DNA from: Chromera velia
Lineage: Eukaryota; Sar; Chromeraceae
NCBI GenBank assembly: GCA_018398765.1
Contig: JAHBMJ010001592.1
Coordinates: 12,223 to 28,718, forward strand
Reading direction: 5' to 3'
DNA length: 16,496 bases
In this document: positions 8,601 to 14,436 of the stretch, one piece after another
Numbering within the stretch: the first letter of the stretch is position 1
How the letters are laid out: each line of letters starts with the position of its first letter
Program-made: the position numbers and the translations under genes
Notes under the pieces: generated by a model
The model's input: the letters and a program-made list of their open reading frames with translations, nothing else
What the model was told of the DNA's origin: nothing
The model's database searches: none

Positions 8601-10737
8601 CCTCAGTCGATGCCGACCCCGTACTCCGCAGACGTCTGGAGGCCAACGTGCGTCGCGAGACCGCAAGAGCGTTTGGAATTTTCCCTGCAGACATTTCCCG
8701 CATTTCTTTCCGCAGTGGCTCCCTGTTGGTTGACCTGATCATCGATTCGGGAGACGAAAAGATGGCAGCAGCTGCCGACTCTGGAGGCTCCGACCTTGAG
8801 TCCTCCGTCGTCTCTGCAGTCAACGAGGCAATCCTCTCGACAGCAGGGATCAACGGGGCCAAACAGGACCCCAACGCCGGTATTGCAGTCGGAAGAGACA
8901 ACATTCTCTTTACCCGCACTGAAACCGTGCAGACTCCCAGAGCAGCAGCCGACACCACTCCGCCCGTTCCCTTCACATCGACTTACGGCGCGGCAGCCCT
9001 GGACACGCTGGCTGCCCCTGCCATGAGTTGCCCCTCCACCATCACCACAGACAGCACAGTCTCCGTAGGAGGGGGAAGTACAGCTGACGGCAGTGTGCGT
9101 TCCGTTGGATGCACAAGCGGGTATGTGTACACAGGGAAGAGTGCCTGTCAGCAGATTAGGTGCGACGACGGGCGGTGGAGATGCAGCGATAATTCATGGT
9201 TGCAGGCCTCGAGTGACTTTGAGTGCGTTCAATCGTGCTCGAAGGTTTCCCTGCCCTCCTCTGAAGGTTACGATGTGTCTGGTTCAGGGGAGTTGGAGGG
9301 TGCAACGAGAGACATCAAGTGCGCCGGGGGGTACTCTCCGAAAGAGGGGGACTCCACCTCCTCGCAAACCGTTGTGTGCTCAGGTGGAGTGTATGGGGAG
9401 GTGACCCTGAGATGCTACAAGACCTGCACTGCGGTTCAGGTCGGAGCATCGCACAAGATTAGGTCGGGAGAAGGGAACACCGTCCAGGACTCCCGCACAG
9501 TGGTCGCCTGCGCTGATGGATTCTCCCCTTCGGCGAACGCAGCAGCAGAGGTGATTTTGACCTGCATTGACGGTACTTTCGGGGACTGGAGTTTGACCTG
9601 TGAGGAGCCAGGGGCGACAGAGATCACAGAGATCGATGGAGGATTCACTGACTTCATCACGCGGATGGGAACTGCAGGTTTCGTGGCACTGGTTGTGTCC
9701 CTCATTGTCGTCTTCATTCTCATCGTGCTGGTGCTCATCTGGTGGTTCTTTGTGCACAGAAAGGTCAGTCAGTCAGTCAGTCAGTCAACCAGGGAGTCAG
9801 CCGGTCATGCATGGAAGGAATTCTGTGAGATTGCATGGAAGAATTTGAATGTGTCTCAGAAGAGAAGGAAGAGGGCCTGCATGCATGCACACACACAGCA
9901 CGGGGGCCCATGCAAGGACAGAGGGGCTCTTTCTTTTCTTTCCTTCTGTCAGAAAGAAAAGGGAATCAATCAATCCAATCAATCCACCAGACATATTGTG
10001 AACTCGATCTGTGTGCCGTCTGTGTGTGCAACCCATGCACGGACCCAAGGGGCTTTTTGTTCTCTTTTGCGATCCTTTCTGAGTCTCACAGAAGGTACAA
10101 TATTGTGGCGGGCTTCACTTCGATATTTTTGCATCCTCACTTTCCCCCTTCCATCTTCTTTCTGCAGAAAGCACTTGCGGACAGAGAGCAGAGAGGTGCA
10201 GCCTTCGACAGGGCAGCCGCCCAGAAGGCAGGAGACGAGCCGATGACGAGCAGATACTCAGACAGCCAAATGGATGGGGGCACTGAGATGTCCCAATCTG
10301 CCTACACAGGTTACACTGGGTATACTGGGTACACAGGCACTGAAACGTCTGGGTACACAGGGACTCAGCAAGACAGTCACTACTACGGAGGGGGGGGCAC
10401 AACGAGTGGGTATGAGAGCAGGACGGGAAGGCGGGTGTATGAGGGGAGCACAGGAAGGACTGGGGACACTGGAAGAGGAGGAGGGCAGTCTTCGTATGTG
10501 GAGAGTTCACGGTACTCCCGCCAGCCCTCTTCGACTTCGAGGGGGGACACGCACAGAGGCGGATCGACCCGCCAAAGTGGAAGGACGGAAAGAAGGGAGA
10601 GAGATCGTTCGGAAGATGGATACAGAAGACAGGGCAGCACAGGGACGGGGACAGGAAGAAGGGGAAGCAGCCGGACAGGGAGACGGGGGGACCCTTCTGA
10701 GTCCTCCCGTGCGGGGGGAGGGTCTTCGAGAAGGTGA
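249..10737 (+). CDS. Giant multidomain type I membrane protein (TSP1 / ShK-like / LNR / sushi-like), 5' partial, nine exons
   Basis: Joined exons 249-321, 565-732, 1077-1559, 1789-2274, 2511-5560, 5773-6857, 7296-8097, 8411-9763 and 10168-10737 keep one frame: 8070 nt, 2689 residues and a TGA. All junctions are GT-AG and phase-compatible (intron phases 1,1,1,1,0,2,0,0). Domains in order, numbered from the first visible residue: TSP1 repeats 1-571 (eleven, first incomplete); ShK-like and LNR array about 576-1300; DCGG cysteine block 1306-1330; sushi-like segment to about 1395; ShK-like module 1465-1524; possible SEA-like segment; unrecognised Cys-rich region about 1651-2049 with an LNR at 1953-1983; possible SEA-like segment about 2070-2200; sushi-like modules 2256-2446; transmembrane helix 2473-2496; basic low-complexity tail to 2689. 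The start codon, signal peptide and first half of TSP1-1 lie upstream of the window. The likely role is cell-surface adhesion or recognition, inferred from domain content. The overall architecture is not one I can name, and no gene symbol is justified. Confidence 0.9.
322..564 (+). other. Intron 1 (phase 1)
   Basis: Donor GTCAGTCAGTCAGTCTCT passes directly into a pyrimidine-rich stretch. Acceptor is GCGTGCAG. Length is 243 nt. Confidence 0.75.
565..732 (+). CDS. Exon 2: one complete TSP1 repeat (TSP1-2)
   Basis: Starts after GTGCAG (559-564) and ends at the donor GTAAGT (733). It encodes exactly one TSP1 repeat: DCSVNEWSEWSECTTSCKG followed by basic residues and a C-terminal CP....E.VC..NPEC. 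WxxW (a C-mannosylation-type motif) and the six cysteines are present. It lies between two phase-1 introns, so it is a symmetric 1-1 module exon. Confidence 0.88.
733..1076 (+). other. Intron 2 (phase 1)
   Basis: Donor GTAAGTCC, a CTTT-rich 3' half (1015-1060) and acceptor GCATGCATGCAG. Length is 344 nt. No other gene or structure seen inside. Confidence 0.85.
1077..1559 (+). CDS. Exon 3: three TSP1 repeats (TSP1-3 to TSP1-5)
   Basis: Starts after GCATGCAG (1069-1076) and ends before the donor GTCAGTC (1560). It encodes three tandem TSP1 repeats beginning CDMSQWSAWSTCTASC, CQVSSWTEWGPCSTTCG and CQVSEWGEWSQCLDTC. The repeat beginning with CSTTCG matches the Cxx(S/T)CG O-fucosylation consensus; the third has CLDTC followed by Ile. 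Flanked by phase-1 introns on both sides, and the exon ends fall at repeat boundaries. Confidence 0.9.
1560..1788 (+). other. Intron 3 (phase 1) with a (TC)n tract just after the donor
   Basis: Donor GTCAGTC runs straight into about 15 CT dinucleotides (1564-1595) and then a short TG tract. Acceptor is GTGTGCAG. Length is 229 nt. Confidence 0.85.
1564..1595. repeat. (TC)n microsatellite in intron 3
   Basis: Uninterrupted TC dinucleotides starting four bases into the intron. Confidence 0.95.
1789..2274 (+). CDS. Exon 4: three TSP1 repeats (TSP1-6 to TSP1-8)
   Basis: Starts after TGTGCAG (1782-1788) and ends before the donor GTAAGTC (2275). The three repeats begin CVGTDWGSYGPCSESCG, CAIGLWSEWTACDRVCGG and CQVTEWSNWSDCSVSC. 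The first is degenerate: WxxY replaces WxxW and its loop is short. The second has Val where the fucosylated Ser/Thr would be. Two G-runs (1986-1994 and 2035-2043) encode Gly-rich loops. Again a phase 1-1 exon of whole modules. Confidence 0.9.
2275..2510 (+). other. Intron 4 (phase 1)
   Basis: Donor GTAAGTCG and acceptor CCAATGCAG. The acceptor lacks a strong polypyrimidine tract, but TSP1 continuity across the join (C-GASC-LTSVWSAW) fixes it. Length is 236 nt. Confidence 0.85.
2511..5560 (+). CDS. Exon 5: TSP1-9 to -11, ShK-like x7, LNR x4, DCGG block, sushi-like segment
   Basis: A 3050-nt exon starting after AATGCAG (2504-2510, phase 1) and ending in phase 0 before GTCAGTC (5561). TSP1-9 to TSP1-11 run to 3013 (CSNSCG, CPVTCG and CSRTCG motifs). 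ShK-like modules, each ending near CPxTCGxC, lie at 3026-3202, 3452-3619, 3746-3940, 4052-4225, 4418-4597, 4802-4981 and 5024-5203. Six-Cys LNR (Notch-type, Ca-binding) modules ending DDGDC lie at 3209-3301, 3629-3721, 4235-4327 and 4607-4699. A Thr/Gly/Ser linker follows the first LNR. At 5216-5290 is CSDRDKNGDEDWVDCGG plus further Cys, resembling a recurring NGDExxVDCGG block of secreted proteins. A sushi-like segment (VTCAED...VKCLDGDF...IVCEA) and a Val-rich stretch complete the exon. Confidence 0.92.
5561..5772 (+). other. Intron 5 (phase 0) with (TC)n(TG)n microsatellite
   Basis: Donor GTCAGTCTGC, then (TC)n at about 5577-5612 and (TG)n at 5613-5632, and acceptor GTTCTGCAG. Length is 212 nt. 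Confidence 0.85.
5577..5632. repeat. (TC)n followed by (TG)n compound microsatellite in intron 5
   Basis: Pure TC to about 5612, then pure TG to about 5632, with further imperfect TG up to about 5650. Confidence 0.95.
5773..6857 (+). CDS. Exon 6: ShK-like module 8, possible SEA-like segment, start of an unrecognised Cys-rich region
   Basis: Starts in phase 0 after TTCTGCAG (5765-5772) and ends in phase 2 before GTCAGTC (6858). The reading frame stays open to a TGA at 6883, but splicing at 6858 joins AA to G at 7296 in frame and removes that stop. Content: the end of a helix/strand segment continuing exon 5, a Gly/Pro linker, an ShK-like module at 5905-6084 (CVDDPIVAQNGLSC ... CAKTCGTC), then about 70 residues (roughly 6118-6330) of alternating hydrophobic and helical character that could be SEA-like (weak). 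From 6463 on comes a Cys-rich region with CKDTSQGCC, FCSEC, ICSRGPGGDYC and CAASSC motifs that I do not recognise. Confidence 0.85.
6858..7295 (+). other. Intron 6 (phase 2)
   Basis: Donor GTCAGTCC and acceptor TTGTCTGCAG. At 438 nt it is the longest intron. No internal gene, RNA or repeat recognised. Confidence 0.85.
7296..8097 (+). CDS. Exon 7: rest of the unrecognised Cys-rich region plus LNR module 5
   Basis: Starts in phase 2 after TGTCTGCAG (7287-7295) and ends in phase 0 before GTGCGC (8098), the weakest donor of the gene. It contains VCWREDGSYC...CSLPC, which parallels the ICSRGPGGDYC...CAASSC block of exon 6, then CRTNRRGNQCGELI. LNR 5 is at 7807-7899 (CPEECLPIF...CGWDGGDC, six Cys). 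It closes with WPCDASC and NGCCLAGAQELLRE. The alternate donor choice is not fully certain, but the frame and sense continue smoothly into VRPGQLRQDV of exon 8. Confidence 0.85.
8098..8410 (+). other. Intron 7 (phase 0)
   Basis: Donor GTGCGC and acceptor GCATACAG, the least consensus pair of the gene. Length is 313 nt, T-rich. Nothing else seen in it. Confidence 0.75.
8411..9763 (+). CDS. Exon 8: possible SEA-like segment, three sushi-like modules, transmembrane helix
   Basis: Starts in phase 0 after GCATACAG (8403-8410), the only acceptor without TGCAG, and ends at AAG before (GTCA)n at 9764. Residues about 2070-2200 (VVTLSVRASNLNF ... FGIFPADISRISF ... GSLLVDLII) look like a SEA-type alpha/beta fold, a weak assignment. 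Cysteines at 9029-9601 form three sushi/CCP-like modules (CTSGYVYTG..., IKCAGGYSPK...VVCSGGVYGE..., VACADGFSPS...LTCIDGTFGDW...C). A 24-residue uninterrupted hydrophobic helix at 9680-9751 begins FVALVVSLIVV and ends WWFF, followed by VHRK, a stop-transfer sequence consistent with type I topology. Confidence 0.9.
9764..9786. repeat. (GTCA)n tetranucleotide repeat at the intron 8 donor
   Basis: Almost six GTCA units starting exactly at the splice donor. A shorter version of the same repeat sits at the intron 1 donor (322-333). Confidence 0.9.
9764..10167 (+). other. Intron 8 (phase 0) starting with (GTCA)n
   Basis: The donor is the first unit of a (GTCA) run at 9764-9786. CA- and ATCA-type short repeats lie inside, and the acceptor is TTTCTGCAG. 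Length is 404 nt. The frame happens to stay open through it in the exon 8 frame, but the translation there is low-quality compared with exon 9. Confidence 0.8.
10168..10737 (+). CDS. Exon 9: cytoplasmic tail, YTG repeats and RG/RS-rich low complexity, stop codon
   Basis: Starts in phase 0 after TTCTGCAG (10160-10167) and ends with SSRR and TGA (10735-10737). The 189-residue tail opens with a short charged helix-like segment (KALADREQRGAAFDRAAAQK), then four tandem YTG units at 10303-10338 and a fifth at 10354-10362. A YYGGGG stretch and a long Arg/Gly/Ser/Thr-rich basic region follow. There is no acidic end or penultimate Trp as in apicomplexan TRAP-family tails. The sequence AAG|GTGAGA at 10731-10739 could act as a donor, but nothing downstream looks coding, so the TGA is taken as the true end. 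Confidence 0.85.
   Translation, partial: KALADREQRGAAFDRAAAQKAGDEPMTSRYSDSQMDGGTEMSQSAYTGYTGYTGYTGTETSGYTGTQQDSHYYGGGGTTSGYESRTGRRVYEGSTGRTGDTGRGGGQSSYVESSRYSRQPSSTSRGDTHRGGSTRQSGRTERRERDRSEDGYRRQGSTGTGTGRRGSSRTGRRGDPSESSRAGGGSSRR
10303..10362 (+). repeat. 9-nt coding repeats (Tyr-Thr-Gly) in the cytoplasmic tail
   Basis: Four tandem TAC/TAT-ACA/ACT-GGN units (10303-10338), a short spacer and one more unit (10354-10362). Synonymous changes between units indicate that the repeat is maintained at protein level. Confidence 0.85.
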
Positions 10738-11640
10738 GAGAGAGGAGAGAGGAGAGATGGTCGGATGGATGGAATGAAGGGGAGAAAGCCGTTCGTTTTG
10801 ATGTGCTCGTTCGTTCTCTCCCCTTCTCCCTCCTTGCTGTATCCACCTGATTGATGGACAGAAAGAAAATGGGAGAGAACTAAGGGGCAACTCGTTGGAA
10901 TGGAAAGGAAGGGGGCAGGGAAAAAAGGAATGAATGAGTGGGGTGGGGCTGGAGGGTTGGGTGTCTGCTTCCATTTAGAGGGGGGGGGTAAATAAATCAG
11001 GGGGCCGTTGGACAATCAAAGGCACGCACGTGGTCTTGTCGTGATCAGCACCTTGAGACGGTCCCATTGACTTCCCCTCAAAATAAAAAGAAGAAGAAAC
11101 CCTTTCTTGTACCGCCTGGAAAAAGGAAAGAAAACGGTTGTGCAGAAAGCAGAAAGAGAGCTTTAAAAGCAAAGAAAGGCAAAAGGACAGGCCCACCCAC
11201 AGACAGGCGACTGAAGCCTTCCTCAAAGAGGAAGGCGGAATGACCCGGTCCCAACCGCCAGATCGACAGGTCTGCAATGTCATTTTTGGCTGTTTAAAAT
11301 CCATCCATAGAGAGGCAAAGTGGGGAGGAAGCGGGGGGAAACTGCACACACAAAGGTGACATCAATCAAGAATCGGGTCAACTAATTAAGAGCTGTATGC
11401 TGAGGGGCAAGTAGCCTTGAAGTAGGTGCATGTTTGTGTGTCAACGTAGCAAGATCGTTCCAGTTGTTTGGTTGCATTTTGTGTGCACGCCTTTCTTCTG
11501 ATGCAAATCAATCCTCATTTGCACATACGTATGACAAACTCCAGCACGTCATCTCGTTAATCGATGACAGCACGTTAGTCAAAATAAGTCAAACCTCTTC
11601 CACTCAAAAAAGCATGCAAGGTTTCATGTAGGAGTATGAT
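10738..11640 (+). other. 3' flank / probable 3' UTR of the large gene
   Basis: Rich in GA and GGA after the stop codon, with no further coding continuation. AATAAA occurs at 10991-10996 and AAATAAAA near 11081-11088; either could be a polyadenylation signal, but lineage-specific signals are unknown here. Long reverse-strand ORFs in this area are by-products of purine-rich sequence. No other feature seen. Confidence 0.4.
10991..10996 (+). terminator. Possible polyadenylation signal AATAAA
   Basis: Canonical hexamer about 254 nt after the stop codon, immediately after an octa-G run. Assigned by sequence match only. Confidence 0.3.
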
Positions 11641-13007
11641 GCATACTGACAGCAATGATAAAAACCTGTAGAGGTTTTGCAGGCTATCTGATAAAAGCTC
11701 AATTAATCGATCGATCCTAGGATCCTAGGATCGATCGTTTCTAGGCTCATTTCTAAGCTAGTTCGATCTCATTTCTGACTCAATTTCTGATTTTTTTTAT
11801 CGAAACATCTACAGATGCTTTTCAGTATATTTTTTATGTTAAATCATGCAATATATCCTATTTTAAATCTCTATGTAAAGTGAAACTGGAATTAAAATTC
11901 TATAAACTAGTCTCTAAACATATAATAGAGCTATAAACATTATTATTTGAATCATGATTTAATTTAATATGATATTGATTAGTATTATCTGAGCATCTAG
12001 CTGAGCATTCTGATGACTAGTCTGATGATGATGAGCTCAAAATAGTTCATACATAATTTTAGTTAATTACTTAATACTAATTACTTTATATTTTTTATAG
12101 TGTGTTTGCTTATGTTTAGTAATAATTTATAACTTTGCTAGTAACTTTATGACAATAAGGCGCCAGAGGATCCATCTAGGGATCCATGTTCCGAGTCTGC
12201 AAGTGGGTTTACCGTAGGCAGAGGCGTATTAAACTTCAATGCCATATTGTTGAATAATACATATGGCCGGCCGTTATATTAAATATTGCAGTGTTGAATG
12301 GGAAAGCGCATTGACGGTAATATCACCTAATATCACCACGGCAGGGGTTTTGTCAATCGCCATCTAGATCGCACATGCCACAGTTGCGCGCGCATGCCGA
12401 GCCGCCCAAGCGTTTCAGATCAACGGCTATATATAGTTCATGCATGCTAGTATGCATGCAGCAATTATTAAATTTGAGCATCGATCCATGTTTGTTGTCT
12501 GAGAAACCAAACGGTCCACCAGAATGTCACTGAGAATGAAGCAACACTCCTCACTAAAGCCGATGTAAGCAGCATGATTTATTTCATAAATTTAAACACA
12601 GACTGCATCAATAACATGATTGAAATGATGATTCCATGTATTACTCTCTAGGTGATATATACACATATTTTCCCCGTTTTAAAAATTCCCCCTAATTTTA
12701 ATTATTTTATCCAGAAGTGAGTCATTCAAGTGACTTTATCTATTACGTAGGCTCTGGCGTAGGCTGGAGTAACGAACGTAGCTAGGAATGTAGTTTATCA
12801 ACTAGCTTCTACCACTAGCTCTACCAGCGTCTAGACCAGCGTGTTCAGTGCAGTGGCAACTAAGCAACAGTGTGGCAACTTCAACATTCCTCATTTAATA
12901 TCTAGTTTGATATACCAAAAGCTGGTACCAAAAGCAACTTTTAAAATAAACATAAGTTCTAACATGAGTTCTTATATGATAGTTATAGATATATTATACT
13001 GTATGTT
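11640..13007. other. AT-rich intergenic island, left of the hAT-like insertion
   Basis: Composition drops sharply from the GC-balanced gene region to AT-rich sequence full of short ATTA/TAAT words. No ORF of convincing length or homology is present. It contains the 30-bp palindrome at 11708-11737, BamHI/AvrII-like short palindromes near 12165-12195, and an imperfect hairpin at about 12763-12835. It may be degraded transposon sequence, but no element ends could be proven here. Confidence 0.4.
11708..11737. repeat. 30-bp perfect palindrome
   Basis: The half-site CGATCGATCCTAGGA is followed immediately by its exact reverse complement, with no spacer. The symmetry stops at both outer bases (T on both sides). 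Confidence 0.95.
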
Positions 13008-13069
13008 CAGGGTTGCTTTTCTGGTCGGTAACAGGTCTAGTCTACCGGCAATTGCCAGTAACCGGTAAT
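13008..13069. repeat. Left terminal and subterminal inverted repeat of the hAT-like element
   Basis: CAGGGTTGC followed by T-rich spacer, GGTCGGTAAC and the subterminal CTACCGGCAATTGCC and AACCGGTAAT block (13042-13069). Confidence 0.75.
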
Positions 13070-13263
13070 AGCCTCAGTCTGCCTTCCTTTTACCGACAAA
13101 AAAAATAATAAAAATTAGGGTCCCCCCAAAAAAATTTCGCCTGCGGCGCCAACCTTCAAAAACATGTTTTTAAGTGTTTATTGGCATTTGAAAAGCCTAT
13201 TCACACACACAAAAAAATATAAAAAAAAATTTTAAAAATATAAATTTTTAACTGCTTCACCCC

Positions 13264-13270
13264 TATATAA
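13264..13270 (+). promoter_or_regulatory. TATA-box-like sequence inside the hAT-like element
   Basis: TATATAA at 13264-13270 lies 31 bp before an ATG at 13295. It could drive an internal transcript, though it sits in AT-rich DNA where such words arise by chance. Confidence 0.3.
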
Positions 13271-13294
13271 GTGGCAAAAAGTTCTAACAGCTCT

Positions 13295-13405
13295 ATGACA
13301 GCGTCTGTCCAACAACTACTCTCTTTTTTGACTTTGCTTCATCTCTCACTGTTCTGCTTCTCTGTATATCAGGCCTTGACCATCGTTAGAGAGCGATCAA
13401 AGTAA
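13295..13405 (+). CDS. Small hypothetical ORF with a signal-peptide-like N-terminus
   Basis: ATG to TAA, 36 codons, starting MTASVQQLLSFLTLL and continuing hydrophobic to about residue 28, so it resembles a secretory leader or membrane segment. The stop overlaps a good donor-like sequence (A|GTAAGA at 13401-13407), so the reading could instead be a 5' exon. The TATA-like word is so close that the mRNA leader would be almost absent. No homology recognised, and it may be chance. Confidence 0.15.
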   Translation: MTASVQQLLSFLTLLHLSLFCFSVYQALTIVRERSK

Positions 13406-13512
13406 GAGATGGAAAAAGTCTACTTCTTTCTGAAAAACGAGGAGATGCTGCTGTTGTCAGAGTTTCTCTAAAGTGCTCTGGCCCACTTTTTTTTTAGTCC
13501 AGCCTATCATAC

Positions 13513-13515
<3 letters not shown>

Positions 13516-13551
<36 letters not shown>

Positions 13552-13552
13552 A

Positions 13553-13575
<23 letters not shown>
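13516..13575. repeat. (GA)n microsatellite inside the hAT-like element
   Basis: About 60 bp of AG/GA dinucleotides interrupted by AAAGAAAG at 13546-13553. It generates artificial Arg-Glu repeats in translation. Confidence 0.95.
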
Positions 13576-13586
<11 letters not shown>

Positions 13587-13614
13587 TCGCTCTTCCTGCC
13601 ACAGGACCAAACAG

Positions 13615-13905
13615 CTTCCGTTTACGCTGTTGCTTTCCTTGTCTCTGTTCGCCTATACGCACAGGCCCGAATTGCTACCCAATCGACTTCCGTTCACATA
13701 CTTGCCATCCCTGTCTCCGTCCGCTTAATTATAATTATACACAAAGGTCCACTCGCCTTTCGTTCCTATACTCGCTCTCCTTATCTCTGTCTGCTCACAC
13801 ACAAACCCAATTGCCTTTCGTTCACATACTTGCCCTCCCTGTCTCTCCAAACGCCTAACCGCCTTTCGTTCATATACTCGCTTTCCCTGTCTCTGTTCGC
13901 TTATT
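13615..13905 (+). repeat. Five-copy degenerate tandem repeat
   Basis: Units starting at about 13615, 13687, 13757, 13815 and 13863 share C[CT]TTCGTTCAYATACTTGC-like sequence followed by CCCTGTCTCTGTYCGC. The period shrinks from about 72 to 48 nt because the spacers differ in length. Confidence 0.75.
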
Positions 13906-13939
13906 TACTTATAATTCTTTCATGTCTGCTTGCTTGCAG

Positions 13940-14251
13940 ATGGCAAATCTCTATCCCCCTGGGTCTCCGGAGTCAGAGGCCCTTCGAGGCCTCAGACATC
14001 AGCTTTTAGCGGCAAGTCTTTCTTTGGAGGCTGGAGCACTAGATTGGGGGGACCGCCCAAACTTTAAGGTGGACTCTTTCCGTTGTTAAAATCGCGTAGG
14101 TGCATCTGTTTGGGCCAGCTGTGGTCATTACGGCCAGCGGTTCTCTGTCTTTGGGCGCCAAGTGCAAGAGGGACCTATCGCTTCGACCTGCGTCATCTTT
14201 AAACATACTGGCCGCATAGCTGTCCCTACAGATGACGCATTGACTTTTTGA
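13940..14251 (+). pseudogene. Possible coding remnant inside the hAT-like element, interrupted by one stop
   Basis: ATG at 13940 directly follows an acceptor-like TTGCTTGCAG. The frame runs 49 codons (beginning MANLYPPGSPESEALRGL) to TAA at 14087-14089, then remains open in the same frame for 53 more codons to TGA at 14249-14251. Its GC content is higher than in the flanking AT-rich DNA. I recognise no family. It could be a captured host exon, a decayed transposon gene or coincidence. Confidence 0.25.
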
Positions 14252-14374
14252 ATTGACCTTAAGTCTAGCCTTAAGTGATTGATTGATTGACCTATAACCT
14301 AGGACTTAGGTTATTGAAAAGTGTTAGTGACTGTTAGAATTCTGCCAAGTCTTTGCTAACTGCTAGCAAACACT

Positions 14375-14436
14375 GCCGGTAATTACCGGTTACCGGTAAT
14401 GAAGCTTGTCTACCGCCGAAAAAATTGGCAACCCTG
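14375..14436. repeat. Right terminal and subterminal inverted repeat of the hAT-like element
   Basis: Inverse of the left end. The subterminal block GCCGGTAATTACCGG and TTACCGGTAAT (14375-14400) is followed by TACCGCCG, A-rich spacer and GCAACCCTG. The TTACCGGTAA palindromes are candidate transposase-binding subterminal repeats. Confidence 0.75.

Larger units (their letters stand above)
13008..14436. mobile_element. Non-autonomous hAT-like DNA transposon
   Basis: The left end starts CAGGGTTGC (13008-13016) and the right end finishes GCAACCCTG (14428-14436), its exact inverse. Similarity continues inward over about 60 bp: T-rich, CGG, GGTA, then ACCGG/CCGGT words at matching distance (about 36 bp) from both ends. 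Directly outside are TGTATGTT (13000-13007) and TGTACGTT (14437-14444), a target-site duplication of 8 bp with one difference. CAG-starting TIRs of this type and 8-bp duplications are hallmarks of the hAT superfamily. The 1429-bp interior has no recognisable transposase or BED finger, so it is a non-autonomous or decayed copy. The single TSD mismatch suggests an insertion that is not very recent. Confidence 0.75.

Noticed and set aside
9764-10246. Retention of intron 8 (open in the exon 8 frame)
   Set aside because: The translation of the repeat-rich intron is low quality, while exon 9 in its own frame has a structured repeat tail and good splice sites.
10731-10739. Splice donor AAGGTGAGA at the end of exon 9
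   Set aside because: A donor-like sequence, but no coding exon is visible downstream to 11640 and the TGA follows naturally.
10115-10846. Antisense ORF of 243 codons over exon 9
   Set aside because: It is the complement of the GA/GGA-rich tail. The Pro/Ser/Leu-rich translation has no domain, and the plus-strand tail is joined to the gene in frame.
13473-14009. ORF of 178 codons with an Arg-Glu repeat in the hAT-like element
   Set aside because: Its Arg-Glu block comes from the (GA)n microsatellite and the rest from the five-copy tandem repeat. No protein family is seen.
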